From positions 62,001 through 126,000 of the forward strand of contig CAWGPM010000001.1 in NCBI GenBank assembly GCA_963824415.1: a stretch of DNA of 64,000 nucleotides, given 5' to 3'. Of this stretch, positions 52,785-61,713 are shown piece after piece (the first letter of the stretch is position 1; every line of letters begins with the position of its first letter). The DNA is from JABDQA01 sp963824415. Its GTDB lineage: Bacteria; Desulfobacterota; Desulfobulbia; Desulfobulbales; Desulfocapsaceae. The notes beneath the pieces were generated by a model. The model did no database searches. It was not told where the DNA came from and saw only the letters and a program-made list of their open reading frames with translations. The translations under genes were made by a program, and so were the position numbers.

Positions 52785-53918
52785 CTACGGCATCTCGTGT
52801 AGCGAAATTTCAAGCGAGCCTGACGCAATCCTTTTTTCGCTGCTCTTATCAAAGAGAATATAATTCTCGTGGTTAAGTTCGAGGCCGATCTCGCCATCCG
52901 TGGAAAAATCGAGATTCCCGAAGACAACTGCCGTCAGCAATGTATTTCTGATTTTTAGAATCACCGTGGTTTCCATTCCAGATGGCAGGGCAGAGTATAC
53001 ACTCCCCTTGACCTTGCCTGAATCCTGAAGCGTCAGAGATTCGGGTCGCAGGCCGAGCACCAGCTCCTGTCCTTTGGAGACAGGTGGAAAACCGGTGACA
53101 GGTTTAAAGGTGAAAAGCAGATCCCTGGAAGTCAGGGTAATGCATTCCGGTTCTGTCTCTGTGCATACCACCTCAACAAAGTTCATTGTCGGGTTTCCAA
53201 CAAACTCAGCGCTGAACAGGTTGAACGGTTCGTTGTAAACGGTAAGCGGGGCATCATATTGCTGAACCAAGCCCTCTTTCATCAGGCAGATTCGGCTTGA
53301 CAGGGTCATTGCCTCCAATTGATCATGAGTTACATAAACAAAAGTGGAATTTGTTTCCCGGTGAAGCCGTTTCAGTTCAGCCCGCATCTCTATTCTCAGC
53401 TTTGCATCCAGATTAGAAAGTGGTTCATCCATGAACAGCACTTTAGGTTTGGGTGCAAGTGTCCTGGCGATGGCCACACGCTGCTGCTGACCACCTGATA
53501 ACTCGGCCGGATAACGGCCGAGCAGGACATCTATTTTCAACAGCTCTGTCAGTTCCTGCACCCGGTCTTCGATTTCCGATTTACTCCATTTAAGATTTTC
53601 GAGACCAAAAGCTATGTTTTGTCTGACGGTCATGTGGGGCCACAGGGCATAGTTCTGGAAGAGAAAGCCGACATCCCTTTTGGCGGGCGGCAGATCGACC
53701 CCGTTTTTAGAAGAAAATACCAGCGTATCATCGATATAAATTTCTCCCTCGCCCGGACTTTCAAGGCCGGAAATCATCCTCAGCGTTGTGGTTTTTCCAC
53801 ATCCAGAAGGGCCTAAGAGGGTAATAAATCCTTTATCGGCAATGGTTAAATTCAAATTATCAACTGCAGTGAATTTGCCGAATTTCTTGGTCGCATTTTT
53901 GATTATGATTTCAGGCAC
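52785..53918 (-). CDS. ABC transporter ATP-binding protein, iron/anion-importer type
   Basis: The protein is a 377-residue ATPase with C-terminal OB (TOBE-like) domain. Walker A is GPSGCGKTTTLR, the signature LSGGQQQRVAIARTLA, and Walker B PKVLFMDEPLSNLDAK. The C-terminal about 130 residues are a regulatory domain (VLGLRPESLTL). This is the FbpC/PotA/CysA subgroup. It starts 3 bases after the permease stop and completes an SBP-permease-ATPase importer. The substrate could be ferric iron, spermidine-like, phosphonate or a sulfonate. Context does not decide. Confidence 0.87.
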   Translation of the reverse strand: MPEIIIKNATKKFGKFTAVDNLNLTIADKGFITLLGPSGCGKTTTLRMISGLESPGEGEIYIDDTLVFSSKNGVDLPPAKRDVGFLFQNYALWPHMTVRQNIAFGLENLKWSKSEIEDRVQELTELLKIDVLLGRYPAELSGGQQQRVAIARTLAPKPKVLFMDEPLSNLDAKLRIEMRAELKRLHRETNSTFVYVTHDQLEAMTLSSRICLMKEGLVQQYDAPLTVYNEPFNLFSAEFVGNPTMNFVEVVCTETEPECITLTSRDLLFTFKPVTGFPPVSKGQELVLGLRPESLTLQDSGKVKGSVYSALPSGMETTVILKIRNTLLTAVVFGNLDFSTDGEIGLELNHENYILFDKSSEKRIASGSLEISLHEMP

Positions 53919-53921
53919 CTG

Positions 53922-55709
53922 TCAGCCTCCTATTCCCTTGTCGATCGATGCACCGGTAACTTTATTGATCAAGCCATTGAGCAGAATGACCACCAGCACG
54001 ATAAACAGGATGATGGCGTTGGCATATTGATCCCAGCCCTTTTCGTTATATTGAAAAAGCATGGTGGTCAGAACCCGGGTGGATGGTGTGACCAGAAGAA
54101 TGAAGAGCGACAGCTCACGCATGCATGAGATAAATGGAAGTAGAAAACCGGAGAGGATACTGGCCTTCTGAATAGGTATAATGATCTTGGTCATCCGCTT
54201 CCACCAGCTGACTCCAAAAATCACGGCCGCTTCCTCGATCTCTCTGCCAAGCTGGAAAATTGCATTGATTCCGGCCCTGGAGGCAAAGGGCAGATATTTT
54301 ACAGTCCCGATCAGCACTAAAATGGCAAAACTGCCGTAAAGTGAAGGTATTATGCCTCTGCTCACCGCAAACATGGAGAGGTAGATGGCGCCAAAGGCCA
54401 TACTTGGCAGCAGGTAAGGAAAAAATGACAAACGATCGAGGGTGTTAGCTGCGATTGAACCCCGTTTTTTCACTACCGCATAGCCCACCAGCAGGCCTGC
54501 CGTGCCAGCAAGAAGCGAGACCAGAATGGACAAGCGAAGACTGTTCCACAGGCCGATGTAGATATACTTGTTGCGCAATATGCCGGGTTCTCCGCTCAAA
54601 ACATCCGGGCGGCCCTCTCCCAGCCAGAAGAGTGTGGTAAAGTTTTCCGGTTTGAAGCTGCCGGACACTACCTGAAATGACTGTACGGCGAAGGTGAGCA
54701 GAGGCACGATCGTAATAACCAGGAGCCATATCAAAACGACCACCGACACAACGGTTCTCAATTTCTTAAGATTTACCAGCGAAATATTTGAACTCTTGCC
54801 GGTAACTGTTGCAAAGGATTTTCGTTTACCAACCAATATCTGGTTGGCGGTAAGAATGATTGCGCCGATAACGATCATTACCAGCGCAATCAGAAAACCG
54901 AAACCCGGGCTCATTCCATTCAGGGTCCTGAAAAGCTGCGTGGTAAGAACCTGAAACCGTACTGGCGCACCCAAAAAAGCGGGAACGGCAAAGGCGCTCA
55001 TGGCGCTGGAAAAGACCAGCAGGACAGTGGACAGCATGGCCGGCAGGACGATGGGAAGCGTAATTTTATAGATTATCCGCCATCTGCCAGTTTTTAGTAT
55101 CTGCGCCGCTTCTTCAAGATTGGCGTCCATATTTCGCAGTATGCCCCCGATGAGAATGTAGGCAAACGGTGCATAATGGAGACCGAGGACGATGGTGATG
55201 GGCAGGAAACCATAGGCGAACCAGTCTGCGGTTTCAACACCGGTAAATGCCGTAATCCATCCTGGAGAACCGACACGATCATTTTTAAAGAAGTTGAGCC
55301 AGGCCATGGCCAGAGTCCATGACGGCATTATGTAAGGCAAGATGAACAGACTGGAAATGAGTTTTTTGTATTTAATGTCTGTCCTGGTGACGAGCCAGGC
55401 GAAGCCTCCCCCTGTAATAATGGCAATGGCGCAGGTTACGACAGAGACAAGAAAGGTGTTTAATAACGGTTGGTAAAAAATATTTCTGCTGTATTTACCA
55501 GCGAAGAGATTTTTCCAGTGATAGGTCGTGAAATCACCGGCCGCTGCCCCTTTGATCCGCATCAATTCAGAAGAATGAACCCTGAAGGTATCTTCAACGA
55601 TTGACAGCAGAGGCACCAGAATAAGGTATATCAGTACCGTAATCAGGCAGAATAATATAACATTCTCAGGCTTACGGGAGTATTTCCTTACACTATGTAC
55701 AAAATTCAT
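53922..55709 (-). CDS. ABC transporter permease with two fused MetI domains, FbpB type
   Basis: This 595-residue protein has about 12 membrane segments and two EAA loops: NLEEAAQILKTGRWRIIYKITLPIVLPAML and EIEEAAVIFGVSWWKRMTKIIIPI. Each marks one permease unit, so the protein forms the whole membrane channel alone, as in FbpB. It lies between the binding protein (with a terminator in the 100-base gap) and the ATPase gene (3 bases). Confidence 0.88.
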   Translation of the reverse strand: MNFVHSVRKYSRKPENVILFCLITVLIYLILVPLLSIVEDTFRVHSSELMRIKGAAAGDFTTYHWKNLFAGKYSRNIFYQPLLNTFLVSVVTCAIAIITGGGFAWLVTRTDIKYKKLISSLFILPYIMPSWTLAMAWLNFFKNDRVGSPGWITAFTGVETADWFAYGFLPITIVLGLHYAPFAYILIGGILRNMDANLEEAAQILKTGRWRIIYKITLPIVLPAMLSTVLLVFSSAMSAFAVPAFLGAPVRFQVLTTQLFRTLNGMSPGFGFLIALVMIVIGAIILTANQILVGKRKSFATVTGKSSNISLVNLKKLRTVVSVVVLIWLLVITIVPLLTFAVQSFQVVSGSFKPENFTTLFWLGEGRPDVLSGEPGILRNKYIYIGLWNSLRLSILVSLLAGTAGLLVGYAVVKKRGSIAANTLDRLSFFPYLLPSMAFGAIYLSMFAVSRGIIPSLYGSFAILVLIGTVKYLPFASRAGINAIFQLGREIEEAAVIFGVSWWKRMTKIIIPIQKASILSGFLLPFISCMRELSLFILLVTPSTRVLTTMLFQYNEKGWDQYANAIILFIVLVVILLNGLINKVTGASIDKGIGG

Positions 55710-55750
55710 TGCCTGTTATTCGTTTGAAACAGTCCTGCACCGCGATGAAA

Positions 55751-55792
55751 AAAGCAGATCCTCTCATGTGCTGCAATGAGAGGATCTGCTTT
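55751..55792 (-). terminator. Rho-independent terminator between the binding-protein and permease genes
   Basis: On the minus strand, two 17-base arms pair without mismatch (core AGCAGATCCTCTCAT) around an eight-base loop and run into seven T residues. It is a textbook terminator, placed inside the operon after the binding-protein gene. Partial read-through would give many more binding proteins than membrane subunits. Confidence 0.9.
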
Positions 55793-55809
55793 AGGCTTAT
55801 CCCCAGGAA

Positions 55810-56889
55810 TTAATAGACGATGCTGTTCCAGAATTCTTCGACTTCACCACGATGTTCAAATATGAATGCGGGTGATTCCAGGACAAGAATCTGAGACCAC
55901 ACGTCGAGAGCGTTGTCGCCAGGATAAGGCTTGATGTTGGGATTAGAGCTGTAAGTGCCTAAAGAGCCTGACCAGGGCTGAAATCCCTCCTCCGTCAGCA
56001 GATATTCTATGAAGAGTTTGGCGGCGTTGGGGTTTTGGGCATCATTTCTCATCAGCAAGAAGCTTGGGTAGAAAAAGCCGGCAAAGGGCTCCATTCCCAT
56101 AATGGGCATCAGCGCAAGATCCTTTTCCTCCCGGGCTCTCAACTTCGAATACGTTCCCAAGGCCACGGCATCAATGTTCTTTCCCTTTTCTCCCAATGAG
56201 TTTGCCATTTTGGTATCGCTGGTGAACATGACCAGCTCATTGTTGACGATACCTTTTATCCATTCATAACCGGCGTTGGGGGTTGTCAGCTCTATTTTTT
56301 TGCCAAAATAACGCTCATAGGCCGCTTCAAGTTTTTGCGAAATTTCAGGTGAGGTTACCATGGTTAAAAAGTTCGCATTCACCCCCTCTTTAAGGGGATC
56401 TTTGAACCAGAATTTCTTGGCCCATTTCTCTTCTGTTAATTCCCAGACATTGTTCACCGGTGGAAAGACGCTGGTTTCAGAGTTGTAGATGAATGTTTTG
56501 GTGATAAAACTGAAGTAAAGGGGATCCTGATATTTTTTCGGTATGATGTCTTTCATGCTTTCCGGCACATAACTGTATGCGTAACCGGGCTTGATGATTT
56601 CACCGAAAACGCGCCCCGAATCCTGAGCAATGATGAAATCAGCGCCATAGACCTTGTTCTTTCCTTCTTGCGAAACCTTTTCGATCAGCTCAAAATCCTT
56701 TAAATTATAAGCACTTACCTTTATTCCGTATTTCTTTTCAAAGTTTTCCGCAGCATTTGCTATTCTGCTGGTGATGGAGTAAACGACCACCTGACCTTCT
56801 TTTTTTGCAGCATCAATAAGATCGGCAGAGGCGGCGAAAAGCATCGAGGGCGTCAGCAATAGAAAAAACACCAATCCTTTCAGTTTCAT
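55810..56889 (-). CDS. ABC transporter substrate-binding protein, Fe(III)/FbpA-like class
   Basis: The protein is 359 residues with an N-terminal signal peptide (LKGLVFFLLLTPSMLFAAS). KKEGQVVVYSITSRIANAAENFEKKYGIKVSAYNL is the typical start of the type II iron-binding class, and MPIMGMEPFAGFFYPSFLLMRND is in the C-terminal half. The class takes up ferric iron, but also thiamine, phosphonates and phosphate esters. I see no clear double tyrosine for iron. It is the first gene of a three-gene importer operon and is followed by an internal terminator. Ferric iron is one possibility among several. Confidence 0.82.
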   Translation of the reverse strand: MKLKGLVFFLLLTPSMLFAASADLIDAAKKEGQVVVYSITSRIANAAENFEKKYGIKVSAYNLKDFELIEKVSQEGKNKVYGADFIIAQDSGRVFGEIIKPGYAYSYVPESMKDIIPKKYQDPLYFSFITKTFIYNSETSVFPPVNNVWELTEEKWAKKFWFKDPLKEGVNANFLTMVTSPEISQKLEAAYERYFGKKIELTTPNAGYEWIKGIVNNELVMFTSDTKMANSLGEKGKNIDAVALGTYSKLRAREEKDLALMPIMGMEPFAGFFYPSFLLMRNDAQNPNAAKLFIEYLLTEEGFQPWSGSLGTYSSNPNIKPYPGDNALDVWSQILVLESPAFIFEHRGEVEEFWNSIVY

Positions 56890-57168
56890 AAGTTCTCCTT
56901 GTGTATTTGTTTATATTCGACAAGACCACCTGAAAAGGGTTAAACACCTCCAAGCATCATAATATATCGTTGGTGAGAGTAAACGACTTTTGTGATACTC
57001 AGCACTTTGCTTGAGGCAGTTTGAGCAGCCGAGGATAACATGGAGAATTTACCTTGAGAGCACTAGAAAAAATACCTGCGGTGTCAGAATTGGCCCGGGC
57101 AGAGTGCTTAGCGGGCGCGCCAAACGCATGGGTTAATCGTTTTTCGCGATGGCAGGCTGCCTATATTT

Positions 57169-58830
57169 TCAGTTGAGATTTCTGTAGAGCATATAGCCGC
57201 CGGACATTGAATGGCAATCATAGCCGCTGGCGCTCAAGATGCGACAGCCGAGATAACTTCTCAATCCAGCAAGGCAGACGAGAATATAAGTCTTGCCGCG
57301 ATCCAATTCGTCAATTCTGTCTCTGAGTTGGTCTATGGGAATATTAATCGCTCCCGCAATTTTTCCGTCAGTCTCAAATTCACGCTCCGTCCTGACATCC
57401 AAAATAACCGTGGTGTCATCGCTGAGCTCTTTTAAGCGCCGCCAATCCACCACGTTGACGTCTTTTTTGAGGATATTTGCTGCATGATAGCCTGCCAGGT
57501 TAACCGGATCTTTTGCCGAGGAGTAAGGAGGGGCATAGGCCAACTCGAGTTCCTCAAGATCAAAAACACTCATTCCTCCTCGAATCGCGGTCGCCAGGAC
57601 GTCTATTCTTTTATCTACTCCCTTGCCTCCGACGATCTGAGCCCCTAATAAACGGCCATTTCCAGGTGAAAAGAGCAATTTAATGAGCATAACCTCTGCT
57701 CCCGGATAATAAGACGCATGGGACAACCCATCTGTGTAGGAAACAAGATAGGCGATTTCGCTCCGTTTCAGGTTGCTCTCGTTAAGTCCAGTGCTGGCCA
57801 CGGCCAGGTCAAAAAGTTTGACGATTGAGGTGCCCTGGGTTCCTCGAAATATTGACGTTCGTCCCAGGGCATTGTCCGCGGCGATACGGCCCTGCTTATT
57901 GGCCGGGCCGGCCAGGGGAATCATTACCGCTTGACCACCGACAAAATCCTTGACCTCTATGGCATCTCCGACTGCATAAATATGCGGGTCGGAGGTCTGC
58001 ATGGCTGAATCGGTCAGAATCCCGCCACCAGCGCCGATCGCAATACCTGCAGTCTGCGCCAGTTCGCTCTCTGGTCTGACCCCGATCGATAGCACTACCA
58101 AATCACAGGCTACTTGCGTCACGTGGTTGGTGATGACAACCAGATCGTCAGAATCATTAAGGAAGCCGGTTACCCGGGTGCCCAGCCGGAGGTCGATGCC
58201 CTGATCCTTCAGGTGGGCATGAATCATTGCAGCCATTTCTAAGTCGAGAGAGGGTAGAACTTGATCGGCCAACTCAATCAAAATGACCTCTAAACCTCTC
58301 TTTTTCAGATTCTCGGTCATCTCAAGCCCGATAAAACCTCCGCCGACAACAACTGCACGTTTGGGTTTTTTAGTGTCGATAAAATGTTTGATTTTATCGG
58401 TATCGGGGATAGTGCGGACGGTGAAGATACGTTCAGAATCTATTCCCGGCAGGGGAGGCTTGATGGGCGTCGCGCCAGGCGAGAGGATCAAGACGTCATA
58501 GTTCTCGCAGTAGATGCGATGGTTTCTTCGATTTCTTACTTTTACCTGCTTGCCCTGGCGATCGATAGCTATGACCTCGGCTCCAAGCCTGATATCGATT
58601 CGATACCTGCGGCTGAATTGATCTGGGGTGGTAACGAGCAGGGCATCCCTGTCGGTTATTGTCTCGCCGACAAAATAGGGCAGACCGCAATTAGCAAAAG
58701 AGATATAATCGCCCCGCTCAAACAGTACGATCTCGGCCGATTCATCGAGGCGGCGGGCCCGGGCAGCCGCGGTTGCTCCGCCTGCCACACCTCCGATGAC
58801 CACCAACTTTTTCGGTTTCATCATTGTCAA
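57169..58830 (-). CDS. FAD/NAD disulfide oxidoreductase fused to rhodanese (CoA-disulfide reductase type)
   Basis: This 553-residue fusion has the classic family start VVIGGVAGGATAAARARRLDE, redox Cys48 in YISFANCGLPYFVGE, NAD loop VVVGGGFIGLEMTENL and FAD motif IYAVGDAIEV. The C-terminal rhodanese domain has its cysteine in YILVCLAGLRSYLG. It fits CoA-disulfide reductase or NADH-dependent persulfide reductase better than its divergent paralogue at 16270-18000. It probably reduces CoA disulfides, CoA persulfide or sulfane sulfur with NAD(P)H. It is the rightmost gene of the island and stands alone, on the minus strand, 279 bases from the ABC binding-protein gene. Confidence 0.9.
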   Translation of the reverse strand: MTMMKPKKLVVIGGVAGGATAAARARRLDESAEIVLFERGDYISFANCGLPYFVGETITDRDALLVTTPDQFSRRYRIDIRLGAEVIAIDRQGKQVKVRNRRNHRIYCENYDVLILSPGATPIKPPLPGIDSERIFTVRTIPDTDKIKHFIDTKKPKRAVVVGGGFIGLEMTENLKKRGLEVILIELADQVLPSLDLEMAAMIHAHLKDQGIDLRLGTRVTGFLNDSDDLVVITNHVTQVACDLVVLSIGVRPESELAQTAGIAIGAGGGILTDSAMQTSDPHIYAVGDAIEVKDFVGGQAVMIPLAGPANKQGRIAADNALGRTSIFRGTQGTSIVKLFDLAVASTGLNESNLKRSEIAYLVSYTDGLSHASYYPGAEVMLIKLLFSPGNGRLLGAQIVGGKGVDKRIDVLATAIRGGMSVFDLEELELAYAPPYSSAKDPVNLAGYHAANILKKDVNVVDWRRLKELSDDTTVILDVRTEREFETDGKIAGAINIPIDQLRDRIDELDRGKTYILVCLAGLRSYLGCRILSASGYDCHSMSGGYMLYRNLN

Positions 58831-59063
58831 GTTATCTTATCTGGTAAAGAGCCGTGGCGTTTTTTTTTGCAGGATGCTCAGCTGCAAAACTGCCAAGCAA
58901 TTGGCTATCCTCGCATAGATTTAGTCGGGACTCATCGGAACTCGCAACGCTCTGGTATGCACGAGGAAGAAAATGAAATGTGAACTTACCTTGCGCACCA
59001 TGACAATTCAACAAAGAACATGAGTCGGTTATAAACGACTTTCTGCACCCCCCTGCATCCGGG

Positions 59064-59092
59064 CGCGGGTTCTAATCCCGCCGCGCCTGCCA
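59064..59092 (+). other. tRNA 3'-end fragment, possible attR of the island
   Basis: These bases match the last 29 bases of tRNA-Arg(CCG) (36819-36847) at 26 positions and include the T arm, acceptor strand and CCA. The T loop carries TTCTAAT in place of TTCGAAT. The bases upstream do not fold into the rest of a tRNA. It is in the same orientation as the real tRNA, as an attachment-site duplicate would be. Confidence 0.6.
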
Positions 59093-59346
59093 GGCATATT
59101 TTAGCCTTCCGGATACCCGGAAAGGATTAAGACCCTTTGCAACTGGCTAGGTTGCAGAGGGCTTCGCGTTTCTGCGGCGACTTCTGCCGATGACAATTCC
59201 CTTCAGCGTCCTGTCACTTCTTTGGTATTGACTGCTATCGCACTTGTATTGAAGCGCTTTCAGAAAAGTTTTCATTCCCGACACCGAAGGTTCGCTGATC
59301 CTCTGCCTGAACGTAAAAAAAAACGCTATCTAAACGACATGGGATT

Positions 59347-59370
59347 ATTTCCAAGGGGATTTCCAAGGGG
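59347..59370 (+). repeat. Two tandem 12-base repeats upstream of the kam promoter
   Basis: ATTTCCAAGGGG occurs twice head to tail. The pair ends 13 bases before a perfect -35 box, a good position for an activator or repressor binding two helical turns. Confidence 0.7.
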
Positions 59371-59383
59371 CATACGAATTGTA

Positions 59384-59412
59384 TTGACAACAGGTAAAAT
59401 CGGATACATATA
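59384..59412 (+). promoter_or_regulatory. Candidate promoter of the kamA cluster
   Basis: A perfect -35 box TTGACA (59384-59389) is followed at 17 bases by a weak -10 box, CATATA (59407-59412). It leaves an A+T-rich untranslated leader of about 75 bases before the kamA ATG at 59496. A weak -10 beside a tandem direct repeat suggests an activated promoter. Confidence 0.5.
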
Positions 59413-59495
59413 GAAGCAAAACTAAGACCCAAAAGGACGAAAAAAAACGACCGCTATATCTTTTATAAATATATAAAATTAAAGGAAATAAAATT

Positions 59496-60737
59496 ATGGA
59501 AGCAGAAGACCTGAACAGGGAGGAACCTGAGGAGCCTCCAAGCGATAACGAGGAAGCGTTGCCTCACCCTTATCCCTTCCTAAACAATACCTTTTTATTT
59601 CGACAAAGATATTTTCCCAAGGCTGCAGAAAGTGAATGGAACGACTGGCGCTGGCAACTGCGAAACCGGATAACGAGTTCCAGCATGCTGGCCAGGATGT
59701 TTCAGCTGTCCGACGCTGAACGCAGTGCCTTCCAGTTTCGCGAGGCGACTCTGCCGATGGCGATCACCCCGTATTACGCCAGCCTCATCGATCCCGAAAA
59801 CCCTGACCAGCCGATACGGCGGGCGATGATCCCGGTTGCCAGCGAGCTCCTAGTCTCGCCGGGGGAAGCAAGGGATCCGCTTGGGGAGGATGGGCACAGT
59901 CCTGTCAAGGGACTTGTTCACCGTTATCCGGACCGGGTTCTGTTCCTGGTAACCGATTACTGTTCCAGCTACTGCCGCTACTGCACCCGTTCGAGAATGG
60001 TCGGGAAACGAAAGTGCGGCGGTAAAAAGCAGTGGCAGAAAGCCATCGATTATATTTTCTCGCACCGGGAAATCCGAGACGTGCTCATTTCCGGCGGCGA
60101 TCCGCTGACCCTGTCCGATGCCCAGCTTGACTGGCTTCTCGGCCAGCTGAGGGCAATTCCCCATGTGGAGATGATCCGGATCGGCACGAAGGCTCCAATG
60201 GTGGTTCCACAACGGATTACCGAAGGCCTCATCGGCATACTTAAAAAATATCATCCCCTTTGGATGAGCATTCATTGCATGCATCCCGATGAGTTGACCG
60301 AGGAAGCCCGGCAGGCCTGCATGAGACTGGCCGACGCCGGCATCCCCCTGGGCAGCCAGACGGTGCTTCTGGCCGGCATAAACGACACGGTGGAGACCAT
60401 GAAACGGTTAATGCACGGCCTGCTTAAGATACGGGTGAAACCGTATTATCTCTACCAGTGCGATCCGATCGTCGGTTCCTCCCACTTCCGCACGCCGGTA
60501 TCCAAGGGCCTCGAAATCTACCAGGGATTGCGGGGCCACACCAGCGGCTATGGCGTGCCCACCTTCGTGATCGACGCCCCCGGCGGTGGCGGCAAGGTTC
60601 CGCTGATTCCGGAAACCGTGGTGGGCAGAGACGGCTCAGATCTGCTGATCAGGAACTATGAAGGCAATGTCTACCGCTACCCTGACAAGGTTTCCGAGAA
60701 AGACAGAGTGTGCGGCGAGGTATTTCCATGCGAATAG
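59496..60737 (+). CDS. kamA: Lysine 2,3-aminomutase (radical SAM/PLP)
   Basis: The 413-residue enzyme converts L-lysine to L-beta-lysine. The radical SAM cysteines are 156, 160 and 163 in DYCSSYCRYCTRSRM. The PLP lysine is Lys367 in DAPGGGGKVPL. Asp323 (YQCD) and Asp360 (VIDAPGGGG) stand at the same spacing from Lys367 as Asp293 and Asp330 from Lys337 in the Clostridium subterminale enzyme. Those two aspartates hold the lysine side chain. Glutamate 2,3-aminomutases replace them with other residues, so lysine is the expected substrate. The ATG has AAAGGA upstream at good spacing. It heads a cluster of two ATP-grasp ligases and two acetyltransferases. Confidence 0.93.
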   Translation: MEAEDLNREEPEEPPSDNEEALPHPYPFLNNTFLFRQRYFPKAAESEWNDWRWQLRNRITSSSMLARMFQLSDAERSAFQFREATLPMAITPYYASLIDPENPDQPIRRAMIPVASELLVSPGEARDPLGEDGHSPVKGLVHRYPDRVLFLVTDYCSSYCRYCTRSRMVGKRKCGGKKQWQKAIDYIFSHREIRDVLISGGDPLTLSDAQLDWLLGQLRAIPHVEMIRIGTKAPMVVPQRITEGLIGILKKYHPLWMSIHCMHPDELTEEARQACMRLADAGIPLGSQTVLLAGINDTVETMKRLMHGLLKIRVKPYYLYQCDPIVGSSHFRTPVSKGLEIYQGLRGHTSGYGVPTFVIDAPGGGGKVPLIPETVVGRDGSDLLIRNYEGNVYRYPDKVSEKDRVCGEVFPCE

Positions 60738-61711
60738 GAATGACCTACGATCTCCGTGACGATTACCTGGCCGCCGGTTTCGGCGAAGAGGAAACAGCCG
60801 AGTTCGATCGTCTCAGCACGATCGAAGCGATCGAGTCCGCCATACTCGCCATGGGTCATGATCCGGTGCGCATCGGCAATGTCCAGAGTCTTGTGCCCCG
60901 GCTTGCCGCTGGTGAGCGCTGGGACCTTGTCTTCAACATTGCCGAAGGGCTGAACGGCTACGGCAGGGAGGCGCAGATTCCTTGCCTTCTCGATGCCTAC
61001 CGGGTGCCCTATGTCTTTTCCGGACCACTTGCCCAGACCGTCACCCTGCACAAGGGCTTTGCCAAGCATGTGATTCGGGACTGCGGCCTGCCGACACCTG
61101 ATTTCGCCGTGGTCTCAGCGGAGAGCGATATCGCCGCGATCAAGCTGCCTTTTCCGCTGTTTGTCAAGCCAGTGGCTGAAGGAACCGGGAAAGGGGTCAC
61201 CACCGCATCGAAAATCACCGATGGCCGGATGCTCGATGAGGCCTGCAGAAACCTGCTGGCCTTGTTCAAACAGCCGGTTCTGGTCGAAACGTATCTCCCC
61301 GGCCGTGAATTCACCGTCGGTATCGTAGGCAATGGCGACCAGGCCTGTTCGATCGGTGTCATGGAAGTCATTTTACTGAGCAATGCCGATGCCGAGGTTT
61401 ATTCCTACCGTAACAAGGAGTTCTGTGAGGAACTGGTCGAATACCGCGCGGTAAAGGACTCCGAGGCCCAGGCCGCGGTGAAGACCGCGCTGGCGAGCTA
61501 CCGGGTTCTGGAATGCTGCGATGCGGCCCGGGTAGACCTGCGTTCCGACGGCGAGGGGCGGCCTCACTTCATCGAGATCAACCCGCTGGCCGGGCTCCAC
61601 CCGGAACACTCCGACCTCTGCATCATCGCCACAAAGCACGGCATCAGCTATCAGCAGCTGATGGGCTCGATCGTTGGCGCCGCCATCGAGCGCTGCGGCC
61701 TGAAGGCCTGA
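60728..61711 (+). CDS. D-Ala-D-Ala-ligase-like ATP-grasp enzyme 1
   Basis: This 327-residue ATP-grasp protein has an N-terminal domain (MRIGMTYDLRDDYLAAGFGE), KPVAEGTGKGVTTASKI (large loop) and RPHFIEINPLAGLHPEHSD (Mg/ATP site) as in D-Ala-D-Ala ligases. This class joins a carboxylate to an amine through an acyl phosphate. The ATG at 60728 overlaps the kamA end by ten bases, so it is coupled to beta-lysine supply. A GTG at 60710 would add six residues. Its substrates are unknown. Beta-lysine as acid or amine partner is an inference from the operon. Confidence 0.85.
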   Translation: MRIGMTYDLRDDYLAAGFGEEETAEFDRLSTIEAIESAILAMGHDPVRIGNVQSLVPRLAAGERWDLVFNIAEGLNGYGREAQIPCLLDAYRVPYVFSGPLAQTVTLHKGFAKHVIRDCGLPTPDFAVVSAESDIAAIKLPFPLFVKPVAEGTGKGVTTASKITDGRMLDEACRNLLALFKQPVLVETYLPGREFTVGIVGNGDQACSIGVMEVILLSNADAEVYSYRNKEFCEELVEYRAVKDSEAQAAVKTALASYRVLECCDAARVDLRSDGEGRPHFIEINPLAGLHPEHSDLCIIATKHGISYQQLMGSIVGAAIERCGLKA

Positions 61712-61713
61712 CC

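Larger units (their letters stand above)
36771..59092. mobile_element. Putative decayed genomic island at tRNA-Arg(CCG)
   Basis: The left boundary is tRNA-Arg, whose 3' end (36819-36847) matches 59064-59092 at 26 of 29 bases in the same orientation, as attL and attR would. A tyrosine-integrase fragment lies just inside the left end. Between the boundaries the DNA is visibly richer in A+T than the flanks, and the genes are accessory metabolism and transport. No intact integrase, relaxase or phage gene remains. The caveat is that T arms are conserved among tRNAs, so part of the end match is expected by chance. The acceptor-stem match is the informative part. Confidence 0.6.
58831..59495. other. 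Right edge of island: tRNA-like fragment, hairpins and kam promoter region
   Basis: This 665-base gene-free stretch carries the tRNA 3'-end-like fragment at 59064-59092. Just beyond are two hairpins: one around 59104-59124 (CTTCCGG/CCGGAAAG), and a longer one, AAGACCCTTTGCAAC/GTTGCAGAGGGCTT, at 59129-59164. The A+T-rich right end holds the direct repeats and promoter described separately. I see no other gene or repeat. Confidence 0.6.

Noticed and set aside
52649..52876. 75-codon plus-strand frame after the inverted repeat
   Set aside because: It overlaps the 3' end of the ABC ATPase gene and has no protein features.
59131..59164. Hairpin near the right edge of the island as an intrinsic terminator
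   Set aside because: The stem is good, but there is no T tract in either direction and no gene ends just before it.
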